A DNA stretch of 64,000 bases from Marinobacterium iners (GTDB lineage: Bacteria; Pseudomonadota; Gammaproteobacteria; Pseudomonadales; Balneatricaceae), in contig NZ_CP022297.1 of assembly GCF_017310015.1 (NCBI RefSeq), positions 1,178,001 to 1,242,000 of the forward strand, read 5' to 3'. The translations under genes and the position numbers were made by a program. Below the pieces are notes generated by a model. It searched no databases, was not told the origin of the DNA, and saw only the letters and a program-made list of their open reading frames with translations. Each line of letters starts with the position of its first letter. The first letter of the stretch is position 1. Shown here one piece after another: positions 8,998 through 16,352 of this stretch.

Positions 8998-10182
8998 ATG
9001 AGTGCGGATTATCTGCTTATTGTTCCCCTGTTTCTGGCAGTGGGAGCAGGCTGGTGGTTGGGGCGATCCCAAAACCGTTCGGCGCAGCTTGAGCAGGAAC
9101 GCAAGGTTAATCTGAGTCGCGAGTACTTCATCGGCCTCGATTACCTGATCAGCGAAAAAACCGATGAGGCGATCGAGAGCTTCATCCGTGCCCTTGAAAT
9201 CAACTCCGATACCATTCCGGCACACCTCACTCTGGCGAAGCTGTTTCGACGCAAAGGCGATGTTGAACGTGCGATCGGCATTCATCAAAAGCTGCTTGCG
9301 CGGCCTGACCTGAGTCAGCAGGACTTTTTGCGTATCCAGATGGCGCTGGCGCGCGACTATGATGCCATCGGCCTGCTCGATCGGGCTGAAAATCTGTTGT
9401 CGGATATTATTCGTCAGGCTGGCGGTCAAGAGATGAAGCGCAAGGCGCAAACGCTTTTGATCAAGCTTTACGAAAAAGAGGGTGAGTGGCGGCAGGCACT
9501 GGATACCGCCAGCCAGTTGCAGACTCAGGAGTTGCGCGAAATCAGGCATGAGCTTGCGCATTATTGCTGTGAGTTGGCTCAGCGCCTGTCACGGCAGGGT
9601 GATGCCGAAGCCGAACGCTTCCTGCGTCAGGCCCTGTTGTATGACCCGAATTGTGCCAGAGCCAGTCTTATACGAGCGAAACTTCAAATCGAGGCCGGGC
9701 GCTGGCGACATGCGATCAAGAGTCTCAAGCAGGTACTTGAACAGGATGTGTTGCTGGTCTCCGAAACAATACCGCTGTTACAGCGCTGCTACAGTGAGCT
9801 GGGTTCGCTGGCAGAGTTTGAAGGCTATCTGCGTGCCTGTCTCAGCAAGGCACCCTCTGCCAGTGTAATCATTGCGCTGGCCGATCGCATTCGCAGCCAG
9901 AAGGACGTGTTTGCGGCTGGTGTCTTTCTGACAGAAGAGCTGAAGAAACGTCCCTCGATAAAGGGCTTTAACCGCCTGATCGACATGCATATTGAGTATG
10001 GTTCCAGCAGCGCACGTCAAAGCCTGACAGTGTTGCGCGGCCTGACTGGCCAGCTGGAGCAAAGCAAGCCCGTTTATCAATGTAACCACTGCGGTTTTGC
10101 CGGTCGTACGCTGCATTGGCAGTGTCCCTCCTGCAAGCAGTGGAGTAGCACTCGGCCGATCCAGGGACTGGAAGGCGAATAA
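8998..10182 (+). CDS. lapB: Lipopolysaccharide assembly protein B (TPR protein)
   Basis: LapB (YciM) is a membrane-anchored TPR scaffold that promotes FtsH-dependent turnover of LpxC and so sets LPS levels. Residues 1-20 form the membrane anchor, with the body facing the cytoplasm. TPR-like repeats fill residues 45-345. A C-terminal rubredoxin-like metal site is complete, Cys362-x2-Cys365 and Cys376-x2-Cys379. Length 394 is close to the E. coli protein. It follows lapA directly and precedes pyrF, as in many gammaproteobacteria. Confidence 0.95.
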   Translation: MSADYLLIVPLFLAVGAGWWLGRSQNRSAQLEQERKVNLSREYFIGLDYLISEKTDEAIESFIRALEINSDTIPAHLTLAKLFRRKGDVERAIGIHQKLLARPDLSQQDFLRIQMALARDYDAIGLLDRAENLLSDIIRQAGGQEMKRKAQTLLIKLYEKEGEWRQALDTASQLQTQELREIRHELAHYCCELAQRLSRQGDAEAERFLRQALLYDPNCARASLIRAKLQIEAGRWRHAIKSLKQVLEQDVLLVSETIPLLQRCYSELGSLAEFEGYLRACLSKAPSASVIIALADRIRSQKDVFAAGVFLTEELKKRPSIKGFNRLIDMHIEYGSSSARQSLTVLRGLTGQLEQSKPVYQCNHCGFAGRTLHWQCPSCKQWSSTRPIQGLEGE

Positions 10183-10193
10183 GAGAGAAGAGC

Positions 10194-10907
10194 ATGACCC
10201 TCGATACCAACAGAATCATCGTGGCCCTTGATTATCCCGATCGGGTGGCTGCCCTGCAGATGGCGCAACAGCTTGATCCGGCACTATGCCGCGTCAAGGT
10301 AGGCAAGGAACTGTTCACGCGCTGTGGTCCATCCATCGTAGAGGCCCTGCAGAAGCTTGGCTTTGATGTGTTCCTGGATCTGAAGTTTCACGATATCCCC
10401 AATACAACGGCACGTGCCGTGCAGGCGGCAGCCGAACTGGGCGTGTGGATGGTCAATGTGCATGCTTCCGGTGGCCGGCGCATGATGGAGGCCTCGCGCG
10501 AGGCGCTGGACAAGGTCAATGAGGCCAGTACCCTGCTGATCGCAGTGACCGTTCTGACCAGTATGGAGCGGGGTGATCTGGCCGAGGTCGGTCTGGATAT
10601 CGACCCGCTGGAGCAGGTGGTGCGATTGGCCAGGCTGACGCACAGCAGTGGTTTGGACGGTGTTGTGTGCTCAGCACAGGAAGTTACTGCAATTCGGGCG
10701 GCTGTCACAGGCGATTTTGCGCTGGTGACACCCGGAATACGTCCCGCTTCAGCCGAGCAGGGAGATCAGCGTCGGATCATGACCCCGGCACAGGCGATTA
10801 TTGCTGGCAGTGATTACCTGGTGGTTGGTCGCCCGATCACCCAGGCGGAAGCACCCTCAACCGTTGCTGCCGAGATTCGTGAAGAGGTTTTGGCAGCGCT
10901 GGGTTGA
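10194..10907 (+). CDS. pyrF: Orotidine 5'-phosphate decarboxylase
   Basis: PyrF makes UMP from OMP, the last step of pyrimidine synthesis. The catalytic charge network is intact in DLKFHDIPNT (Asp62, Lys64, Asp67), with Lys35/Lys38 in the first phosphate-side strand; VTPGIRP and VVGRPIT bind the phosphate. Length 237 is standard. It sits 11 bases after lapB behind a GAGAAGAG ribosome site and probably ends this transcription unit. Confidence 0.97.
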   Translation: MTLDTNRIIVALDYPDRVAALQMAQQLDPALCRVKVGKELFTRCGPSIVEALQKLGFDVFLDLKFHDIPNTTARAVQAAAELGVWMVNVHASGGRRMMEASREALDKVNEASTLLIAVTVLTSMERGDLAEVGLDIDPLEQVVRLARLTHSSGLDGVVCSAQEVTAIRAAVTGDFALVTPGIRPASAEQGDQRRIMTPAQAIIAGSDYLVVGRPITQAEAPSTVAAEIREEVLAALG

Positions 10908-10983
10908 TATTCCAATCCTGATCCGGATCAATGGATGGTCTGTAAGGGTTGTAAATTACAGTGTGATGGACTTAGAGTATTAG

Positions 10984-11006
10984 AGCCGGTCAGGGAGTGA
11001 CTGGCT
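10984..11006. other. Hairpin in the leader of the ComEA-like gene
   Basis: AGCCGGTCA and TGACTGGCT pair over nine positions with one G-T wobble around the loop GGGAG. It lies between pyrF and the next start and has no T-run. It may protect the mRNA or limit read-through; function unknown. Confidence 0.4.
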
Positions 11007-11028
11007 TCCATATGACAAGGAGAAAGTC

Positions 11029-11304
11029 ATGATCAAACGCCTGCTGTCTGCCGCCGCTCTCGCCGGTGCGCTACTGTTCTCACCCCTGTCCATGGCCGCT
11101 GAACCGATTGATATCAATACGGCTACAGCCGCTGAAATTGCAACTTCCCTTAATGGTGTTGGGCCTGCAAAGGCTGAAGCAATTGTTGCGTATCGTGAAG
11201 CCAATGGTCCTTTCGTCAGTGTCGATCAATTGACTGACGTAAAGGGCATCGGCGCTGCCACGATCGAGAAAAATCGCACTCAGATTATCATCGAACCCCG
11301 CTGA
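11029..11304 (+). CDS. Secreted ComEA-like helix-hairpin-helix protein
   Basis: A 91-residue exported protein. Residues 1-24 are a clear signal peptide ending in SMAAEP. The rest is a paired helix-hairpin-helix DNA-binding fold beginning DINTATAAEIATSLNGVGPAKA, with the second hairpin VKGIGAATIEKN. Such short proteins (YbaV/ComEA family) bind double-stranded DNA in the periplasm and in competent bacteria help pull DNA through the outer membrane. A strong AAGGAG precedes the ATG. No other competence gene is nearby, so a role in uptake is inference. Confidence 0.88.
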   Translation: MIKRLLSAAALAGALLFSPLSMAAEPIDINTATAAEIATSLNGVGPAKAEAIVAYREANGPFVSVDQLTDVKGIGAATIEKNRTQIIIEPR

Positions 11305-11337
11305 CCCCTTGCCATCACTCCCTGATCCATACTCTCA

Positions 11338-11357
11338 GGCAGGCGAAACCGCCTGCC
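11338..11357. terminator. Inverted repeat between convergent genes
   Basis: GGCAGGCG and CGCCTGCC form a perfect 8-bp stem around AAAC in the short gap between the ComEA-like gene and the convergent carrier gene. The position suits a two-way stop, but there is no clear T-run, so the call is moderate. Confidence 0.45.
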
Positions 11358-11367
11358 GCTGCCCGTT

Positions 11368-12261
11368 CTAAAGTACGAATGCGAGCACCACCGGAATGGT
11401 GACAAGGCTTCCGATATTGCCGATCAGTACAATCGATGCAACCAGATGTGGCTCCTGATTGTAGCGTTCTGCGATCATGTAATTCAGTACTGCCGGCGGC
11501 AAGGCGCCGAAGATCAGCAGATAGGCAAAATATTCGGCGGGCAGATTCAGTATCGGGTATAACATAAGCGCTACCGCGATGCCGCTCAGTGGAGCGAGTA
11601 TGGCCCCCCACACCCCAACTCTCCAGTGGGTAAAGTCCACGCTGGTCATCCGTACGCCAAGTGCAAACAGCATCAGTGGGATCGCGATCTGACCCAGCAT
11701 ATCAATAGGGACCTGTGCGGTTGTGGGCAGCGTAACATTGAAGCTGCTGACCAGTAATCCGGCAATGGTGGCGATGATCATTGGCATGCGCAGCACGTTC
11801 AGAGGGTTGGTACGATGGTCCAGCATGTAGGTGCCCACCGTGAAGTGAAGCAGGTTTTCCACCAGAAAAAGTACAACAGCGGCTGGCAATGCCTGCTCGC
11901 CAAACGCGAGTACCAGCAGTGGTATGCCAAGGTTGCCGCTGTTGTTGAACATCATGGGGGGGAGAAACGTCTTGCCTTTGACGCCCATTAGGCGGCAAAC
12001 AGGCAGCAGCAATAACCCCGATCCCAGTACAACCACAGCGGCCCCAATGGCCAGCATGGAGTAGGTTGGCAAATCGAAGGATTTTGCAGACATGACCGAA
12101 AAGATCAGTGCGGGGCAAAATACATCGATGTTGATTCGGTTGGCGATCGACATGTCAGTGTTGCGCCAGCGGGCATAGAAATAGCCCACGCTGACGATGG
12201 CAACCAGCGGGAATACGGTCTGAAAGATCCGTTCCAGCAGTGTGTAAACCGTGCTCTCCAT
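11368..12261 (-). CDS. AEC-family membrane carrier (malonate/auxin-carrier type)
   Basis: A 297-residue integral membrane protein with about eight to ten hydrophobic helices. It belongs to the auxin-efflux-carrier (AEC) family: the GNLGIPL motif and the helix-breaking Pro/Asn-rich segment in PPMMFNNSGN are diagnostic. Bacterial members move small organic anions such as malate, malonate or lactate, or are uncharacterised. It lies 98 bases downstream of the FAD-linked dehydrogenase on the same strand and may be co-transcribed, which suggests a 2-hydroxyacid substrate; that is inference. Confidence 0.85.
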   Translation of the reverse strand: MESTVYTLLERIFQTVFPLVAIVSVGYFYARWRNTDMSIANRINIDVFCPALIFSVMSAKSFDLPTYSMLAIGAAVVVLGSGLLLLPVCRLMGVKGKTFLPPMMFNNSGNLGIPLLVLAFGEQALPAAVVLFLVENLLHFTVGTYMLDHRTNPLNVLRMPMIIATIAGLLVSSFNVTLPTTAQVPIDMLGQIAIPLMLFALGVRMTSVDFTHWRVGVWGAILAPLSGIAVALMLYPILNLPAEYFAYLLIFGALPPAVLNYMIAERYNQEPHLVASIVLIGNIGSLVTIPVVLAFVL

Positions 12262-12359
12262 ATCCTTTCCTTAATCCTGCAGATACCAGCGACCGGTAGG
12301 GCGGTCCTATCGAACCGCACAGTGTACAGGATTTGCCATGATCGATGCAGAGGCGGTAA

Positions 12360-15188
12360 TCAGGGTTGTCTTGGCCTTGAACACTGATCAATCAGGTACA
12401 CCGGAGAACGGTATTCAATACCACTGTGGTGGCTGAGGCCAATCTCACAGGTGCGACTTGTGGAATAGCCTTCACTGCAGTGGGCGACCGAGTCTTTCAG
12501 TGTGCGCAGTGCCGAAGCATTCAATTCAGGTGTGGTAAAACCCTTGTCACCCGCAAAGCCACAACAGGTTATCTGCTCGGGAATCACCAGGTTGTGGCAA
12601 CAGGCAGATAGAATGCGTTTAAGCGGCTCTGCCAGTCCCATCCTTGTGGTGCTGCAGGTGACATGCAGAGCAACGGGACCTTCTATCGGATCAATAATCA
12701 GCTGCGGCAGTACAAAACGGTCCAGGAACTCAATGCTGTCAAATAACTGCAGAGCTGGATCGAGTCCTTCCTGCAGTCGCAAAGAGCAGGGGCTAGTGTC
12801 TGAATACACTGGAATGGTGCCTTGGCGGGTCAAGTTCATCAAGACACGATTGAGCTCGTTGCGCTTTTGTTCAGCTGCCTCAAACATGCCCTTGGATTGA
12901 AAGGGCATGCCGCAGCAGAGCCCGTCAGCTTGAGTCGGCAGAATGACCTCAAAGCCGGCTTTTTCCAGCAGTGTGATTGTTTTGTCTGCCAGCGAGGATT
13001 TGTCTGCCGCCCCGCGCATGGGCCCCATGGTACGGCTGGCGCAGCTGGGCAGGTAAACGACCTGCCCTGTGGCACCGGTGCTGTGGTTACCGCGGGTAGC
13101 GGAGAGAGCGGGAGCCGCGGTCGGCATGGCTGGGGTCCACTGCTGTACCCGGTTACCACTGATCTTGCGCAGACCACGCGTCAGGCCGCTCATGGCTGAT
13201 GTGCCGATCAACCGGTGTGTAGTATCGGCGATGCGGAAAGCGGCCTTGCTAAGACGCATGGCGCCTCCATAGTGGCTGGCAATCCAGGCGGCAGTGTTTT
13301 CATGGGACTCATTGTGAAAGTGACGGATTTCACGGGTCAGGTCACCGGTATTGATACCGACAGGACAGCTGGTTGAACACAGACCACAGGCGGCACAGGT
13401 TGTATCGCCCTGATAGTCGTAGTCCTTCTTCAACTGACGCAGGCGCTCTGCATCATCGCCGCTGCGCTCAAGCCGCTGAATCTCGCGCCAGACCGCGATA
13501 CGCTGGCGCGGTGTCAGAGTCAGGTCTCGCGAGGGGCAAACCGGCTCACAAAAACCGCACTCAATGCACTTGTCTACCAGCGGGTTGGCGGCGGGCAGGG
13601 GTTTAAGGTTTTTCAGGTGTACCTGCTGATCGCGGTTGAGAATGACGCCGGGGTTGAGAATGCCGGTTGGATCAAGAAGTTGTTTGAGTTCCCACATCAG
13701 TTCATATGCGTCGGTGCCCCACTCCAGTTCGACATAGGGAGCCATGTTGCGCCCGGTGCCATGCTCTGCCTTGAGTGAACCACCATAAACTTCGACCACC
13801 AGCTTGGCGACATCGTCCATCAGCCCTTCATACCTTATCAGAGCCTCCTGAGTGTCAAACGATTGTGTGAACACAAAGTGAAGGTTGCCTTCCAATGCAT
13901 GGCCAAAAATCAGGGCTTCGGGGTACTCCCAGCGCTGGAACAGCCGGTGCAGATCGGCAACGGCATCCGCGAGGCGCTCAACCGGGAAAGCGACATCCTC
14001 AATGATGACGGTAGTGCCGGTTTCACGCACGGCGCCAACGGCAGGGAAAAGGCCCTTGCGGATCGCCCAGTAACGCGCACATTCGTCCGGATTTGTGCTG
14101 AACTCAACTGGTCTCAGAGTTTCAAGATGGATCAGGCTGGCGCAGATAACATCAATTTGCTGCTGCAGTACTGCAGCGGTTTCTGCGCGGGTTTCAATCA
14201 GCAGTGCCGCGGCATCATCGGGCAGTTCGCGCATGAAGTCCGGCATGCCGGGCTTGTTTTCGACCGAGCGCAGGCCGGCGCGATCCATCAGCTCGACGGC
14301 GGCGACCGGTGTTGCCTTGAGCAGTGCGACAGCCTCGCATGTGGTGCGTACATCATTGAAAAACACCAGGGCGGAGGCCTTGCAGGGATGTTCGGGTACG
14401 GTTTTGTAGGTGATCTCGGAAATGAAGCCCAGCGTCCCCTCGGATCCAATCATCAAGTGCTGAAGAATATCGATCGGGTCGCCAAAGTCGATCAGTGCGT
14501 TGAGCGAATAGCCGGTAGTATTCTTGAGCCGATATTTGTGTTCGATTTTCTGGCGCAAGGATGTATTTGAGCGAGTCAGCTCTGCCAGTGATCCAAGCGC
14601 GTTGAGCATGCAGCGGTGCTGTTGCCGGAACTGCTCGACAGACTCCGGGTTGCCAGTGTCAAGAACGCTGCCATCGGACAGAATCATACGCATGCTGGCG
14701 AGCGTGCGATAACTGTTCTGCGCCGTACCACAACACATGCCGCTGGCATTGTTGGCGGCAATGCCGCCAATTTTGGCGGCGTTGATGGAGGCGGGGTCTG
14801 GTCCGATCTTGCGCTGAAAAGGTGCCAGATAACGGTTGGCATGGGCACCAATGACACCGGGTTGCAGGCGTATTTCACTGGCATCGGCGTTGATTTTGTG
14901 GCCATTCCACCCATCCCCCAGCTGGACCAGTATGGAATCGGTTACGGCCTGGCCTGACAGACTTGTACCGGCTGCCCTGAAAGTGAGAGGCAAGGCGTGC
15001 GCGTTGGCCAGGCTGATTAGCTTGATGACTTCCTGCTCATTTTCCACGCGCACAACCAGCTGTGGAATCAGGCGATAGAAACTGGCATCCGTACCATAAG
15101 CCAGGGTTCGCAGTGGATCGCTGATCAGCCGCTGCTTCGGAATAAAGGTTTTGAGCTGGTCGAGAATTGCCTGATAGCGAGCCTGCAT
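12360..15188 (-). CDS. FAD/Fe-S D-2-hydroxyacid dehydrogenase, D-lactate type
   Basis: A 942-residue respiratory dehydrogenase, equivalent to GlcD joined to GlcF. The N-terminal 470 residues are an FAD-binding type 4 domain (GTSLSGQAV, the GxxANNASGMCCG segment, EHGTGRN). Two 4Fe-4S ferredoxin motifs follow near residues 540-550 (CIECGFCEPVCP) and 597-608 (CAACGLCSTSCP), then two CCG-type cysteine repeats near 757 and 874, as in heterodisulfide-reductase-like subunits. This architecture is shared by quinone-linked D-lactate and D-2-hydroxyglutarate dehydrogenases. D-lactate is favoured because the gene is divergent from pdhR and has a PdhR-type operator just upstream. I chose ATG 15188, which follows GAGGCG; a TTG 15 bases earlier is unlikely. 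Confidence 0.88.
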   Translation of the reverse strand: MQARYQAILDQLKTFIPKQRLISDPLRTLAYGTDASFYRLIPQLVVRVENEQEVIKLISLANAHALPLTFRAAGTSLSGQAVTDSILVQLGDGWNGHKINADASEIRLQPGVIGAHANRYLAPFQRKIGPDPASINAAKIGGIAANNASGMCCGTAQNSYRTLASMRMILSDGSVLDTGNPESVEQFRQQHRCMLNALGSLAELTRSNTSLRQKIEHKYRLKNTTGYSLNALIDFGDPIDILQHLMIGSEGTLGFISEITYKTVPEHPCKASALVFFNDVRTTCEAVALLKATPVAAVELMDRAGLRSVENKPGMPDFMRELPDDAAALLIETRAETAAVLQQQIDVICASLIHLETLRPVEFSTNPDECARYWAIRKGLFPAVGAVRETGTTVIIEDVAFPVERLADAVADLHRLFQRWEYPEALIFGHALEGNLHFVFTQSFDTQEALIRYEGLMDDVAKLVVEVYGGSLKAEHGTGRNMAPYVELEWGTDAYELMWELKQLLDPTGILNPGVILNRDQQVHLKNLKPLPAANPLVDKCIECGFCEPVCPSRDLTLTPRQRIAVWREIQRLERSGDDAERLRQLKKDYDYQGDTTCAACGLCSTSCPVGINTGDLTREIRHFHNESHENTAAWIASHYGGAMRLSKAAFRIADTTHRLIGTSAMSGLTRGLRKISGNRVQQWTPAMPTAAPALSATRGNHSTGATGQVVYLPSCASRTMGPMRGAADKSSLADKTITLLEKAGFEVILPTQADGLCCGMPFQSKGMFEAAEQKRNELNRVLMNLTRQGTIPVYSDTSPCSLRLQEGLDPALQLFDSIEFLDRFVLPQLIIDPIEGPVALHVTCSTTRMGLAEPLKRILSACCHNLVIPEQITCCGFAGDKGFTTPELNASALRTLKDSVAHCSEGYSTSRTCEIGLSHHSGIEYRSPVYLIDQCSRPRQP

Positions 15189-15202
15189 GTTTAAGCGCCT
15201 CA

Positions 15203-15219
15203 AATTGGTAAGACCAATT
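15203..15219. promoter_or_regulatory. PdhR-type operator upstream of the dehydrogenase
   Basis: AATTGGT-AAG-ACCAATT is a perfect 17-bp palindrome and matches the TTGGT-N3-ACCAA operator of the PdhR/LldR group of GntR regulators. It sits 15 bases before the ATG of the dehydrogenase, immediately upstream of its ribosome site, where a bound repressor would block transcription. Confidence 0.8.
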
Positions 15220-15309
15220 ATCCATATTTATTTTTCAGACTTTATTGTGATCCTGTTTGGCTGTCAATTGCTCATTAAACAGGCAATAGGAAAAAACAGA
15301 TGCTTGAAT

Positions 15310-15326
15310 AATTGGTCAAGCCAATT
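15310..15326. promoter_or_regulatory. Second PdhR-type operator, upstream of pdhR
   Basis: AATTGGT-CAA-GCCAATT keeps the same half-sites with one mismatch (G for A) in the right arm. It lies 43 bases before the pdhR start and 91 bases from the first operator, so the pair brackets the divergent promoter region and could give autoregulation. Confidence 0.7.
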
Positions 15327-15368
15327 TATGTTGAGGCTTAAACTTATCCACTGGGTCAACCACGCGTC

Positions 15369-16142
15369 ATGTCGTATCAGCGAGTCAAACAGCCAAAAAT
15401 TTCAGATGTCATCATGCAGCAGCTTGAAACGATGATTCTGGAGGGTACGCTCAAGCCGGGGCAGCGCCTGCCACCGGAACGAGAGCTGGCCAAACAGTTT
15501 GATGTCTCTCGTCCTTCGTTGCGCGAGGCGATGCAGAAACTGGCTGCGCGTGGGCTACTGAACAGTCGTCAGGGTGGTGGCACTTTTGTGTCGGAAGAGA
15601 TTGGCGGCAGTTTGTCTGATCCTCTGCTGGAACTGTTCCGAACCCATCCCGAGTCACAGTATGATCTGCTGGAGTTTCGCCATGCACTGGAAGGCGTCAG
15701 TGCCTACTATGCGGCGCTTCGTTCCACGGCTGCAGACAAACTGGAAATTCAGGCTCGTTTTGATGAGTTGCAACAGTTCCATGAGCAGAAATCTTTCGAC
15801 CGAGAAGTGGCCGCTGATGTCGAGTTTCATCTGGCGATTGCCGCCGCGACCCATAACGTGGTGCTGCTGCACATGATGCGTGCCCTGTTTACTCTGCTGC
15901 GTCAGCACATTTGGGACAACCTTGAGCAGATTTATCCCAAACATGATATGCGCGGACGAATCCATGACCAGCACTATCTGCTGCTTCAGGCGATTTTGGC
16001 GGGTGATCCTGAAACGGCACGTCAGGCTGCCCATGACCATCTGGCATATGTGGAAGAGGTGTTGCTTGAGCGGGGCAGAGAGCAGACTCGACTGGAAAGA
16101 GCGCTCAGACGCGCTAACCTGAGTCATGAGGATGCAACTTGA
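15369..16142 (+). CDS. pdhR: Pyruvate dehydrogenase complex repressor PdhR
   Basis: A 257-residue GntR-family regulator of the FadR/FCD subgroup. Residues 8-75 are the winged helix (KLPPERELAKQFDVSRPSLREA-type sequence) and residues 95-230 the effector-binding FCD domain, with the HPESQYDLLEFRHALEG segment also found in E. coli PdhR. PdhR senses pyruvate and releases the aceEF promoter. Its place just before aceE and the three operator-like palindromes around it agree. The ATG at 15369 has a poor ribosome site, consistent with low expression. Confidence 0.92.
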   Translation: MSYQRVKQPKISDVIMQQLETMILEGTLKPGQRLPPERELAKQFDVSRPSLREAMQKLAARGLLNSRQGGGTFVSEEIGGSLSDPLLELFRTHPESQYDLLEFRHALEGVSAYYAALRSTAADKLEIQARFDELQQFHEQKSFDREVAADVEFHLAIAAATHNVVLLHMMRALFTLLRQHIWDNLEQIYPKHDMRGRIHDQHYLLLQAILAGDPETARQAAHDHLAYVEEVLLERGREQTRLERALRRANLSHEDAT

Positions 16143-16207
16143 CATTGTCAAAATACTACATCAAGCCCGCTCGAAATACGGGTTAATGCCTAGGAAAATG
16201 CGCTATC

Positions 16208-16243
16208 TGGACAGTGCTTGGGAGTAATTGTAGTATTACTACA
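16208..16243 (+). promoter_or_regulatory. aceE promoter overlapped by a palindromic operator
   Basis: TGGACA (16208-16213), 17 bases, then TAGTAT (16231-16236) makes a good sigma-70 promoter for aceE. The -10 is embedded in the perfect 15-bp palindrome TGTAGTATTACTACA (16229-16243), whose core TAGT-ATT-ACTA fits the TNGT-N3-ACNA rule for FadR-subgroup GntR proteins. PdhR binding here would block RNA polymerase. Confidence 0.7.
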
Positions 16244-16352
16244 CACAAAATCATAACAACCGGGACGGCCCGGGGTGCTCCGGCGTGTAATCCATGCCAG
16301 TATCAGGCCAGTCTTGGCACATCCACGCTTACAAGTGATCGGAGAAGGCAAA

